A stretch of 21,309 nt of DNA, from the NCBI GenBank assembly GCA_024690425.1, contig JAILCT010000242.1, forward strand, positions 1 through 21,309, written 5' to 3'. Below, piece by piece: positions 1 through 7,917 of the stretch. Source of the DNA: Lachnospiraceae bacterium. GTDB taxonomy: Bacteria; Bacillota_A; Clostridia; Lachnospirales; Lachnospiraceae. A model generated the notes under the pieces. That model was not told the DNA's origin, made no database searches, and saw nothing but the letters and a program-made list of their open reading frames with translations. Position 1 is the stretch's first letter; each line of letters begins with the position of its first letter. The position numbers were made by a program, and so were the translations under genes.

Positions 1-555
1 AACAACGAGAATGACTTTATAACTCAGACCGCCAAGGAACATAAGTACTCCGAATATAACGAGTATCATTATACTGGTGGACAGATCCGGCTGTTCGAAG
101 ATCAGGACAAAAGGAGGGATTATCAGAATAATACATGCCAAAAGCATTCGGAATGTATTCAGTTTATCCTCATGTTTCATAATAAACTGTGCATAAAATA
201 AAATCAACAGGATTTTTGCCAGTTCGGAAGGCTGGAATTTAATGCCGAAGAGGACAAACCATCTGGCTGCACCGCCGCCCTTCTCGCCGAACAGATATAC
301 CATTACAAGAAGAGCCACGGCAAGAATATATTCAAGCCAGTAGAACTTAAGGATGAAATGGTAATCTATCAAAGATACAACAATAAGAAAAGCAAGACCG
401 ATTATAAGTCCCTGAGTCTGTTTCTTTAACAGATCCTGTTTTGCACTTCCGATAAGCATTATACCTACTACCGTGATCGTAATGCACAGAAGTACAAGAA
501 AGAAATTATATTTTCGTATACTGTATTTTCTCAGAATGCGAAACCTGTCCGCCAT
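1..555 (-). CDS. rodA: RodA/FtsW-type SEDS glycosyltransferase, N-terminal part (cut by window edge)
   Basis: The 185 N-terminal codons of a polytopic membrane protein run off the left edge, so the C-terminus is missing. Visible are several hydrophobic segments (about residues 18-36, 48-64, 75-90, 112-126, 137-153, 161-176). The SEDS signatures ARWF (97-100), FQPSELAK (107-114) and QPDLSTS (155-161) are also present. SEDS proteins polymerise peptidoglycan glycan strands from lipid II in the membrane. The RodA rather than FtsW reading comes from the neighbours: mreBCD and the class B PBP2, its usual transpeptidase partner, lie upstream. The catalytic Asp of the family is expected in a later loop beyond the edge. 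ATG start at 555 is preceded by AGGAG (the AG of the minC stop codon is part of it), seven bases away, so it should be translated together with minC. Confidence 0.93.
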   Translation of the reverse strand, partial: MADRFRILRKYSIRKYNFFLVLLCITITVVGIMLIGSAKQDLLKKQTQGLIIGLAFLIVVSLIDYHFILKFYWLEYILAVALLVMVYLFGEKGGGAARWFVLFGIKFQPSELAKILLILFYAQFIMKHEDKLNTFRMLLACIILIIPPFVLIFEQPDLSTSIMILVIFGVLMFLGGLSYKVILVV

Positions 556-564
556 GTTCCACTC

Positions 565-1236
565 CTAAAATGAAAGGTTGCTAAGTGTGTCGGTTGTGAT
601 CGGCTTGATATCTATCTCACCGTCTTTAACATATACAAGCTTGGGCACTGACTTATTCTTAAGAAAAAGCCCATTCTTCTGTGTGAGTTCCTTCTTGTGG
701 TCTCCTATCATTATTCTCTCACACTTAAGATCAAGCGCGGCAATAAAGCTTAAATCATCTCCGAAGCAGCCGGCCTGGATATTTCCGTAAAGGGTACCAA
801 GGACTATTATATTCCCCGATGCCGCAACCGTTGCTCCCGGATTGACGTCTCCAAGTATTATCAGGCTTGAATCCGTCTCAAGTGTCTCACCGGCCTTAAC
901 GCTTCCTTTATAGAACTGTCCGCCGTGTTCCGTACTGTTCTGAGTAAAAGAATTGGCTGCTTTTATATACTGTATCTCCTGATTTTCATTCTGGCCTATC
1001 ACGCACAAAACAGTTATATCTGAATTATCATTTATACAGTCTATAAGGAATTCTTCTTCCTCATCCGAGAGGTCTCTTCCTTCAAATGAGATGACCAGCT
1101 TCGCCTTCCCGAAAAACTTGGAAGAAGAAGAGAACTTCTCTATAAGCTCCTTATAGACCGTTTCAAACGGTGCATCAGGATCCAGCTTTATGTTTATTCC
1201 GTTTTTAAAAGACTTAAGCATTACCGTGCTGTTCAT
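565..1236 (-). CDS. minC: Septum site-determining protein MinC, with altered MinD-binding motif
   Basis: A 223-residue protein, the normal size for MinC. The N-terminal domain (about 1-100) is the part that in the family antagonises FtsZ polymerisation. The C-terminal beta-helix domain (about 106-180) dimerises and binds MinD. The helix is clear from LGDVNPGATV (128-137), GNIIVLG (141-147), GNIQAG (151-156) and the IALDL/RIMIGD run near 165-179. The tail after residue 180 is longer than the beta-helix needs. The usual Arg-Ser-Gly-Gln MinD-contact motif reads Lys-Ala-Gly-Glu at 114-117. The gene starts at ATG 1236 behind GGGGAG, 11 bases after mrdA, and ends 9 bases before rodA. minD and minE, its usual neighbours, are not in between. 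Family assignment is firm; whether this MinC still works with a MinD is uncertain. Confidence 0.93.
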   Translation of the reverse strand: MNSTVMLKSFKNGINIKLDPDAPFETVYKELIEKFSSSSKFFGKAKLVISFEGRDLSDEEEEFLIDCINDNSDITVLCVIGQNENQEIQYIKAANSFTQNSTEHGGQFYKGSVKAGETLETDSSLIILGDVNPGATVAASGNIIVLGTLYGNIQAGCFGDDLSFIAALDLKCERIMIGDHKKELTQKNGLFLKNKSVPKLVYVKDGEIDIKPITTDTLSNLSF

Positions 1237-1247
1237 ATTATCTCCCC

Positions 1248-4127
1248 TTAATCCTCTATTACTTCAAGATCTTCCTCAACATTGGCTATACCGTTAATAA
1301 GGACATCCTTATCTTCGAGATTAAAATAATACTTCATTACATCCGAAGCCAAAGAAGCGGCATTTGCAGAAGTATATCCGTAAGCGATCCTGACTGCCAC
1401 CGATATCTCCGGATTCTCATAAGGAGCAAACCCGACAAAAAGCGCGTGGTTTGTTCTCGACAGTGATGTCTGTGCCGTACCTGTCTTACCCGCAACATTT
1501 ATGGGGAAATGTTTAAAGGCAGCAGTTTTATTGGCGACAAGCCTCATTCCGTATTTGACGGCATCCCATTCACTCTGTGGAACTTCAACCCTATTCCTTA
1601 TATCCGGAATATACTCCTTGACGGTCTCTCCCTCATTATCGATTATCCTGTTTACGAGCGTCAGATTATAGCATGTACCGTGGCTTGCTATGGTATCAAC
1701 ATATCTGGCAAGTCCGATGGTCGTATAGTTGTGCGAACCCTGTCCGATAGCCGAGTCAATGGGAAGGGTATCGGAAAACTGCGGTTCATTTTCTTCCATC
1801 TCTATTCCCGTTTTCTCGGTAAGGCCAAACTGATCGGCATATGTCCTAAGCTTGCCAAGACCTGCCTGCTCATTATATGTAGTGGTGTGCAGATTGGTCG
1901 CAAGCCTGTAACCCACCTCATAAAAGAATGAGTTGCATGAATTCTCTATAGCATGTGTAACATCCAGGTTGCCGTGTGCATAGGGATATATCCAGCACTT
2001 CTTCTCAAGGTTCAGGTTCTCGATCTCGTATAATCCTCGGCACTGCAGGGGTTCTCCAAGATTGATAACATGATTCTCAAGCCCGGCAATAGCCGTCACC
2101 ATCTTGAATGTCGAACCGGGAGCAGTCATCTGCTGGGTCGCATGATTATACATGGGACTCGACAGGTCATTCATCAGCTCCGCATAATAATCCGCATCGA
2201 TCGTATTGGTCAGCCTGTTTGCGTTATAGCCAGGATAGGATACACATGCCAGGACTTCTCCGTCAGTATTTATCACAACACATGAGCCCGAACACGGATC
2301 AAGGGCAAGCTGGGCCGGCGTAAGTTCAATGTTGGATATCTTGTTTATGATAAATTCATAAGATGTTTTTCCTCCGGATTCAAGTGCCTGTTTTTCAGCG
2401 TTTGTACCGTATATTACCCTCTGTTCAAACATTATCAGGCATAATTCCTTACCTGTCACATACCCGTCCCTGATCATATACTTATATATCTTCTTGGAAA
2501 AACCGGTATCGTTCTTTAAGTCTTCACAGATATAATCAACAAGCTGTTCATATACCTCTGATGTATCAGAGTACTGATTCTCTATCCTGAACTTGGAGAT
2601 ATCGATCCAGTTCTGGGCAAGGCAGTAATTCAGATACTCCTTAAGTGATATGGTCTCTTTTACGGTCCAGTTAAGGTAAGTTCGGTCCTCTTTATTAACC
2701 ATATCATTTATGATGACTCCCGTAGAAGATGCCTGAAGCCTGCTCACTATGTAGCTTTCATATACCTGCATTTCCTTGGGCAGTTCCTTATAAGGAGTCG
2801 CGGTGTCAAGGAGTTCCGTCCTTACATCCCCGAGTATGTCCTGTTGACGGCTTAAAAAGGCTGAATGAACCTCCTTTTCATACTGGTGGGCATTGGCATC
2901 ACCGAACTTCGTGATATCAATGACATTATTGTTAATAAGAGCAAAATAAACATCATCGATCGGAATCATCATATTTGATGACTTGACCTCACTGTTATTA
3001 TACTCTTTCATGTTGATTATCTTGGTGACCAGGATTCCGGCAAGCTTCTGCTCAAGCATGTTATAAACTGCCTTCTGAAGGTCCGAATCGATCGACAGGT
3101 ATACATCCTGTCCTGCCTGCGGATCCTCATGCGTATCGGTCGAGAGCACCTTACCTACATTATCCGTAAAGACTACATCCTTGCCCTTCTTACCCTGAAG
3201 ATATTCCTCCAATGCCTTTTCAACACCGGCCTTACCGACAGTATCTGTAATATCATATTCGTGCACCGATGATGACAGTTCTTGAAGATCCTCGTTCGAG
3301 GCAGTTCCCACATATCCGAGTATATGTGAAAAATACTGGGGATCATTATACCTGCGCAGCATATTCTCAGCTACGTTTACACCCTGGAGTTCGGGTTTAT
3401 TCTCCATTATGGCTGCAACCGTCTCCTTGCTAACCTGTGAAGCTATGACTGTAGACAGATATTTCTGGTAACTGTTTGTGCTCATGGCGTATCGGACCGT
3501 GATGATCTTCAGGACCTCCTCCGGTTCATATCCCTTAAGCGGTATGAACTCCTTCTCACCGTCCTCATTCTCTTCCATGGCTCCTATCTGGTATCTCTCT
3601 TTTGAGGCCAGATATCTTATGACATCATCGGGAGTTGAATTCCTCTCTTCATTCGTCAGGTCATCCGTCTTGGCGTGTCCGTACACATCGGCCAGAAAGC
3701 GCAGCAGCCTCGCATCGGACACTATGTATTCATATCTTCCGAACCTGTTCAAAATGATCTTAAAATCATTATTGACCTCATCACCGCACTTCTCAATGAT
3801 CCTTACAGTCCTGATTATCGTATCATTAAGGAGTATGTTCTTTTCGGATCCGGATTCATAGTTGTCTTCGATCGTCACCGAATATGCAAGCTCATTATAT
3901 GCAAGAAGGTTCCCGTTTCTGTCATATATGTTCCCCCGTGCGCTCGGAAGGGATATTTCCTTCTTGATCGTCAGGGTGAAGTTGTTAAGATAGTCCTTTC
4001 CGTTTATTATCTGAAGCACAAAAAGCTTCTGCATAAGAACGAAAAAAAGAGCTCCAATGACAAGCACAAGCAAGAAGAGCCTTGAAAATATTACATTTTT
4101 GATCCATTCCTTTATATCGCCTAACAA
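1248..4127 (-). CDS. mrdA: Penicillin-binding protein 2 (class B, elongation-specific transpeptidase), large variant
   Basis: 959 residues, much longer than the 600-700 usual for PBP2. One N-terminal membrane anchor (about 12-40) is followed by the RGNIYDRNG start of the PBP dimerisation domain (64-73). The transpeptidase domain has all three active-site motifs: STFK (Ser672, Lys675), SCN (730-732) and KTG (881-883), plus IGQG at 794-797. It should crosslink peptidoglycan outside the membrane together with RodA and MreBCD. The extra length is mostly an insertion at about 360-605, between the LQKAVYNML helix and the SGSCVVINTDGEVLA strand; it contains two related segments (about 393-440 and 498-545). 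The start is TTG at 4127: it sits 7 bases after AAGGAG, and the only nearby alternative, a GTG, runs into a stop. It follows mreD by 18 bases and precedes minC by 11. Confidence 0.95.
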   Translation of the reverse strand: MLGDIKEWIKNVIFSRLFLLVLVIGALFFVLMQKLFVLQIINGKDYLNNFTLTIKKEISLPSARGNIYDRNGNLLAYNELAYSVTIEDNYESGSEKNILLNDTIIRTVRIIEKCGDEVNNDFKIILNRFGRYEYIVSDARLLRFLADVYGHAKTDDLTNEERNSTPDDVIRYLASKERYQIGAMEENEDGEKEFIPLKGYEPEEVLKIITVRYAMSTNSYQKYLSTVIASQVSKETVAAIMENKPELQGVNVAENMLRRYNDPQYFSHILGYVGTASNEDLQELSSSVHEYDITDTVGKAGVEKALEEYLQGKKGKDVVFTDNVGKVLSTDTHEDPQAGQDVYLSIDSDLQKAVYNMLEQKLAGILVTKIINMKEYNNSEVKSSNMMIPIDDVYFALINNNVIDITKFGDANAHQYEKEVHSAFLSRQQDILGDVRTELLDTATPYKELPKEMQVYESYIVSRLQASSTGVIINDMVNKEDRTYLNWTVKETISLKEYLNYCLAQNWIDISKFRIENQYSDTSEVYEQLVDYICEDLKNDTGFSKKIYKYMIRDGYVTGKELCLIMFEQRVIYGTNAEKQALESGGKTSYEFIINKISNIELTPAQLALDPCSGSCVVINTDGEVLACVSYPGYNANRLTNTIDADYYAELMNDLSSPMYNHATQQMTAPGSTFKMVTAIAGLENHVINLGEPLQCRGLYEIENLNLEKKCWIYPYAHGNLDVTHAIENSCNSFFYEVGYRLATNLHTTTYNEQAGLGKLRTYADQFGLTEKTGIEMEENEPQFSDTLPIDSAIGQGSHNYTTIGLARYVDTIASHGTCYNLTLVNRIIDNEGETVKEYIPDIRNRVEVPQSEWDAVKYGMRLVANKTAAFKHFPINVAGKTGTAQTSLSRTNHALFVGFAPYENPEISVAVRIAYGYTSANAASLASDVMKYYFNLEDKDVLINGIANVEEDLEVIED

Positions 4128-4134
4128 ACCACGG

Positions 4135-4140
4135 CTCCTT
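4135..4140 (-). promoter_or_regulatory. Ribosome binding site deciding the TTG start of mrdA
   Basis: On the minus strand this reads AAGGAG, followed by a 7-base spacer and TTG. No in-frame ATG with the N-terminal cytoplasmic stretch and membrane anchor is available upstream, and an out-of-frame GTG in the spacer meets a TAG after two codons. The strong SD therefore supports a non-ATG start. Confidence 0.75.
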
Positions 4141-4145
4141 ACTGA

Positions 4146-4646
4146 CTACCTGACTTCCCTGCTCTCCAGCCATTCATCGACCGACAGAATGATCTTATAT
4201 ATTATAAGAGTCACGAGCACCGTATATACTACTTCCGGAAGCATTATATGAACGAAATAATATGACAGGTGAAGCTTCCCTCGCAGCATAAACAGAAATA
4301 TATAGCAGAGGAAGCTGTACAAAAGATCACTGAATCCTATCAGGATCATGGGAAGCTTTATGTCCTCCGGATAAAAGATCCGCCGGAAGAACCCGTTCAC
4401 AAAGCCGATGAACATATATACAAGAGCATAAAAGCCCATGATCCTTCCGAAGAATATATCTATGATAAGGCCCGAGAAGAATCCTATGAACATGCCTTCA
4501 TTCTTACCCCTCATGAATCCAAAGGATGAGGTGATTATCAGAAGGATGTTCGGAACTATCCCTGCAAGAGTTATTGCCTTGAAAAGTGTTGTCTGCAGGA
4601 GGTAACCCGTTATTATCATTGCAGCTACGATTATCTTTCTAAGCAT
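4146..4646 (-). CDS. mreD: Rod shape-determining protein MreD
   Basis: A very hydrophobic protein of 166 residues with about five membrane spans and the family pattern: an N-terminal TM, a short FGFMRGKNEGMFIGFFSGL-like segment, then FIGFVNGFFRR. MreD is the integral membrane member of the MreBCD elongasome scaffold. I chose the ATG at 4646: it lies one base after the mreC stop, has GGAG just upstream, and gives the normal length starting MLRKIIVAAM. The reading frame stays open a further 21 codons upstream inside mreC, to an ATG at 4709, but those residues are the mreC C-terminal codons read in another frame. The gene is translationally coupled to mreC and 18 bases ahead of mrdA. Confidence 0.9.
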   Translation of the reverse strand: MLRKIIVAAMIITGYLLQTTLFKAITLAGIVPNILLIITSSFGFMRGKNEGMFIGFFSGLIIDIFFGRIMGFYALVYMFIGFVNGFFRRIFYPEDIKLPMILIGFSDLLYSFLCYIFLFMLRGKLHLSYYFVHIMLPEVVYTVLVTLIIYKIILSVDEWLESREVR

Positions 4647-4647
4647 A

Positions 4648-5508
4648 TCACTCCATGTTCTTTTTAAGGTCGGTAACAACAAGCACCGTATTAAGCCGCT
4701 TGAAATCAACTGCAGGTGTTATATATCCGGACTTGGTAAGGTTGTTGGAATCCTTCTCTATTTCGGTTATATATCCCACCGAAATACCCGGAAGATACTT
4801 GTCCGATATTGCCGAAGTAACTACCTGGTCGCCCTTTACAACAACATCATCTTCATCTATAAGCTGTGAAAACCTGATATAACCGTCTCCCATCAGTTCA
4901 AGGTCTCCGGTTACAATAAGTGTATCAGATGTTGACATTACCATTCCGCTTAGGTTGGAATCATCATCAATTATCGACCTTACATTGGCCCAGTTGGGGC
5001 CTACGCTTGTCACTATGCCTACAAGTCCCGATCCGGACATGACATTCATGTCAGGCGCTATCCCGTCATTGCTTCCCTTATCTATGACAAACGAAGAAAA
5101 CCAGTTGCCCGTTTCCTTCCCGACAACCCTTGCTCCCACCTTATTGTAGTCGGAATACTGCTCGTCAAGAAGAAAGAGGCTCCTGAGTTCGGCAAGCTCA
5201 TACTTATCGCGCTGAAGGTCATTTACACGGATGGTCAGATCATCTATGCGTTCCTTCAGTTCTTCATTTTCCTGTGTGAGTTCATTGATCTTCTTAAGAT
5301 CGTCAGACCTTCCGGTAAGCCATGCTCCTGCAGCGCCTATCCCCTTCTGAAACGGAATGACCACATATCCGGCCGCAGTCTGCAGCGGTCCGTCCATAAA
5401 ATCCGTTGTGAATGACAGGATCATCATTGAAACGCATAGGATCGTCAATATGAGAAATATATATTTACTGGGAACAGTAATACCATTCCTTTTGTATCTT
5501 TTTCCCAT
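4648..5508 (-). CDS. mreC: Rod shape-determining protein MreC
   Basis: 286 residues with the MreC layout: a basic N-terminus (GKRYKRNG), one membrane span (about 15-37), a coiled coil (about 68-110, rich in Leu/Glu/Arg heptads), then a beta-rich extracellular domain with the conserved VGKETGNWFSSFVIDKG-like and GLVGIVTSVGPNWANVRSIID-like blocks. MreC links the MreB filament and MreD to PBP2 at the outer face of the membrane. The ATG at 5508 has AGAGGT six bases upstream. The gene begins 15 bases after mreB and its stop is one base from the mreD start, so the three genes form one operon segment. Nothing is truncated or unusual. Confidence 0.95.
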   Translation of the reverse strand: MGKRYKRNGITVPSKYIFLILTILCVSMMILSFTTDFMDGPLQTAAGYVVIPFQKGIGAAGAWLTGRSDDLKKINELTQENEELKERIDDLTIRVNDLQRDKYELAELRSLFLLDEQYSDYNKVGARVVGKETGNWFSSFVIDKGSNDGIAPDMNVMSGSGLVGIVTSVGPNWANVRSIIDDDSNLSGMVMSTSDTLIVTGDLELMGDGYIRFSQLIDEDDVVVKGDQVVTSAISDKYLPGISVGYITEIEKDSNNLTKSGYITPAVDFKRLNTVLVVTDLKKNME

Positions 5509-5523
5509 TACTACCTCTTTTGA

Positions 5524-6537
5524 TCACAATTCCTGCATTGAATAAACAACAGACCTTAATTCACTGTTTTTGATTATCTGTGAAAGGCCATATGCAACAC
5601 TCTCTTCTCCGTTCACGGAGAAGTTGACCTTAAGGCCGGTTGAACTTGCTATAAGTTCATGCAGGTCGCCTATACCGGCCGAACCACCGGTAAGAAAGAT
5701 ACCCTTTTTGTATATGTCGGCGCCAAGCTCGGGAGGTGTCCTCTCAAGTATCACACGTACACTGTCGATTATGGTCTCAAAGTTCTCCTTCATGGCCTTC
5801 TCGATAAGTGTTGTGGGAATACTTCTTTCGACCGGAAGTCCCGTTACGATATCGCGTCCGTATACTATGGCATCTTCTCCCGATTCCTCAAGCTCGGGAA
5901 GTGCGATCTTTACCTTTTCGGCGGTCTTGATGCCGACAAGAAGATTATATTCCTTACGGATAATGTTGCGGATGCTCTCATCAAACTTTTTACCGCCTAT
6001 CTTGATAAGACGGCTCAACACTATGCCGCCCATTGAAAGTATCGATATCTCTGTAGTCTCATAACCGATATTTACAACCAGGATACCCTGGGAATTGGCG
6101 ACATCAACATCAAGTCCCAGGCCGTCTGCTATGGCCTTCTCAACAATATAAATATTCCTTGCCTTAACATTAGATTCTTTTACAAGATCGTAAAAAGCCC
6201 TCTTTTCAACTTCAGTTATATCCGTCGGTACGGAGATGTAGAAGTCAGCCCCTCTGACATTACCGTTTACGGCATCATTGATAAAGTTGCGAAGCAGGAC
6301 CTGCATGTGGTTAATATCTGCAATAACTCCGTTTATCACGGGAAAGGAAACCGTAATGTTCTGAGGTGCCTTCTCAAACATCTCAAATGCATGATCACCG
6401 TATGCGATAAGCTTCTTGTTGTTCATAACCTTCTGTATAGCGATCATATTCTTCTGCGATGAGATAGTATCCGAAAAACCGTTATATATCTTTATGTTAT
6501 AGGTACCCAGATCGATACCGAATGCGCTTATGGCCAA
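5524..6537 (-). CDS. mreB: MreB-family actin-like protein, divergent in the nucleotide pocket
   Basis: 337 residues, normal for MreB, first in an mreB-mreC-mreD order that supports the name. The actin-fold landmarks are visible: phosphate-1 loop GIDLGTYN (7-14), PVINGVIAD (66-74), ISVPTDITEVEKRA (101-114), VEKAIA (132-137), TAEKVK (205-210) and adenosine loop LTGGSAGI (282-289). The phosphate-2 loop, normally DIGGGTTE, is NIGYETTE (156-163), so the Asp is Asn and two Gly are Tyr-Glu. The usual EPSVVA block near residue 30 is also not recognisable (KNMIAI). MreB-type filaments normally hydrolyse ATP under the membrane and guide wall synthesis; this one may bind or hydrolyse nucleotide poorly. 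The start is TTG at 6537, six bases after a full AAGGAGG. Confidence 0.87.
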   Translation of the reverse strand: MAISAFGIDLGTYNIKIYNGFSDTISSQKNMIAIQKVMNNKKLIAYGDHAFEMFEKAPQNITVSFPVINGVIADINHMQVLLRNFINDAVNGNVRGADFYISVPTDITEVEKRAFYDLVKESNVKARNIYIVEKAIADGLGLDVDVANSQGILVVNIGYETTEISILSMGGIVLSRLIKIGGKKFDESIRNIIRKEYNLLVGIKTAEKVKIALPELEESGEDAIVYGRDIVTGLPVERSIPTTLIEKAMKENFETIIDSVRVILERTPPELGADIYKKGIFLTGGSAGIGDLHELIASSTGLKVNFSVNGEESVAYGLSQIIKNSELRSVVYSMQEL

Positions 6538-6543
6538 AACAAA

Positions 6544-6550
6544 CCTCCTT
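6544..6550 (-). promoter_or_regulatory. Strong ribosome binding site deciding the TTG start of mreB
   Basis: The minus strand reads AAGGAGG, a full anti-SD match, with a six-base spacer to TTG at 6537. Starting there gives MAISAFGIDLG, the exact N-terminus expected for the actin-fold first strand. The next in-frame ATG (residue 31) would delete the phosphate-1 loop. Confidence 0.8.
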
Positions 6551-6566
6551 AAATGCTTATCTTATT

Positions 6567-6595
6567 AATTTATCATAAATCACGGCTTCTGTCAC
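6567..6595 (-). promoter_or_regulatory. Possible sigma-A promoter for the mreBCD cluster
   Basis: On the minus strand GTGACA (6595-6590; one mismatch to TTGACA) is followed after 17 bases by TAAATT (6572-6567; four of six matches to TATAAT). The mreB SD lies about 17 bases further on. This is the longest gene-free gap in the window (61 bases), the natural place for a promoter. The weak -10 keeps this tentative; the spacing alone can occur by chance in AT-rich DNA. Confidence 0.3.
6568..6580. repeat. 13-base perfect palindrome upstream of mreB
   Basis: ATTTATCATAAAT is a perfect inverted repeat of two 6-base arms around one central base. It overlaps the candidate -10 region of mreB. It is too AT-rich and lacks the loop and U-tract for a terminator. 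It could be an operator half-site pair, or chance in AT-rich DNA. Confidence 0.35.
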
Positions 6596-6598
6596 CAC

Positions 6599-7882
6599 TT
6601 AGAGCTTTATTATACCGTCATTCTTAAGTTGCTGGACGGCCCTCATTATGCCGTATTTGGCATGCGGGAAAGTAAGTCCACCCTGAAAATAGACTGCATA
6701 GGGTTCCTTTATGGGGCCGTCTGCGGATAATTCTATGGATGAACCCGAAACAAAGGCTCCTGCCGCCATTATCACATCCGAATCATATCCCGGCATTGCC
6801 CACGGTTCCGGTGTTACAAAGCTGTCCACAGGAGAACCGTACTGGATACCCTTGCAAAATGATACAACAGCCTCGGGAGAACCAAGTGTAACGGCCTGTA
6901 TTATATCATGTCTTGATTCGGCCCCGTCAGGAAGTACCGGAAAGCCTAATCCCTCAAGCATGTTGGCCGCAAATATAGCTCCCTTGAGTGCGGATGCGGT
7001 TACGGTAGGGGCGAGAAAGAGTCCCTGGAAAAATGACTGTATAACGTTCAGAGACGCTCCTACCTCCTTGCCAAGCCCCGGAGATGTAAGCCTGTAGGCA
7101 GCCTGTTCAACACATTCCTTTTTTCCCGCTATATATCCGCCGACAGGCGCAAGACCTCCCCCGGGATTCTTTATGAGTGAGCCAACCACCATATCGGCGC
7201 CGACATCTGACGGTTCGATCCTCTCCACAAATTCACCGTAACAGTTATCTACCATACAGGTAACATCGGGCTTCAGGTTTTTTATGAAAGAAATAAGCTC
7301 CCCGATCCGTTCAACAGAAAGCGTCGGCCTTGTCTGATACCCCTTGGATCTCTGTATTGTAACAAGTTTTGTCTTATCATTTACGGCTTTTTTTATCCCT
7401 TCATAGTCAAAACTTCCGTCCTTTAGAAGGTCCACCTGGGAATAGCTGACTCCGTATTCGGCAAGCGATCCCTTCGAAGGCCTTATTCCTATGACTTCTT
7501 CAAGCGTGTCATAAGGCTTGCCCACGGGTGAGAGGAGTTCATCCCCGGGACGCAGATTGGATGAGAGCGCAACATTTAATGCATGGGTACCGCAGGTGAT
7601 CTGAGGCCGTACAAGTGCATCTTCGGTATGAAATATACCGGCATATACCTCTTCCAGTGTATCCCTTCCGAGATCATTGTATCCGTATCCTGAAGATGTG
7701 GTAAAGCATGCATCCGAAACCCTGCATTCCTTAAATGCCTTAAGGACCTTAAGCTGGTTGAACTCGGCATTTTCATCTATTGTCTCAAATCTCTCTTTTA
7801 GTCCATTAAGCTTATCCTTTGAATAAGCATAGACATCATCATCTATTTCCATCTGTTTGTATAATCCGTTTATATCATTCAT
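6599..7882 (-). CDS. PLP-dependent 'aluminum resistance'/methionine gamma-lyase-like protein
   Basis: 427 residues of the Alum_res (PF06838-type) branch of fold-type I PLP enzymes, related to Bacillus YnbB. Visible are the cofactor-binding region QITCGTHALNVAL (94-106), the VDNCYGEF block (211-218; Asp212 is the likely pyridine-nitrogen partner), and the likely Schiff-base Lys238 in SLIKNPGGG. The name comes from an old phenotype and the substrate is not firmly known; cystathionine or methionine lyase activity is a family-level guess. It starts 35 bases after miaA with only a weak purine-rich SD (AGAAAGAG) in an unstructured, purine-rich leader. In Bacillus the homologue also lies near miaA, so the neighbourhood is conserved. 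It ends 61 bases before mreB. Confidence 0.85.
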   Translation of the reverse strand: MNDINGLYKQMEIDDDVYAYSKDKLNGLKERFETIDENAEFNQLKVLKAFKECRVSDACFTTSSGYGYNDLGRDTLEEVYAGIFHTEDALVRPQITCGTHALNVALSSNLRPGDELLSPVGKPYDTLEEVIGIRPSKGSLAEYGVSYSQVDLLKDGSFDYEGIKKAVNDKTKLVTIQRSKGYQTRPTLSVERIGELISFIKNLKPDVTCMVDNCYGEFVERIEPSDVGADMVVGSLIKNPGGGLAPVGGYIAGKKECVEQAAYRLTSPGLGKEVGASLNVIQSFFQGLFLAPTVTASALKGAIFAANMLEGLGFPVLPDGAESRHDIIQAVTLGSPEAVVSFCKGIQYGSPVDSFVTPEPWAMPGYDSDVIMAAGAFVSGSSIELSADGPIKEPYAVYFQGGLTFPHAKYGIMRAVQQLKNDGIIKL

Positions 7883-7917
7883 GTTGTCATTTTCTCTTTC
7901 TGTTCTTTGTTTTCTGC

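Noticed and set aside
3985..4173. Minus-strand frame of 62 codons across the mreD/mrdA junction
   Set aside because: It is in a different phase from both flanking genes and no family features are seen; mreD and mrdA explain the DNA.
4647..4709. N-terminal extension of mreD by 21 residues from the ATG at 4709
   Set aside because: It lies inside mreC, has no good SD, and adds residues not typical of MreD; the ATG at 4646 has GGAG and sits right after the mreC stop.
5570..6064. Plus-strand open frame of 164 codons
   Set aside because: Antisense to mreB, Ser/Pro-rich composition typical of reverse-phase reading, no plausible ribosome site or family.
6568..6580. The palindrome ahead of mreB as an intrinsic terminator of the upstream gene
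   Set aside because: The arms are pure A/T, there is one base for a loop and no U-tract, so it could not form a stable terminator.
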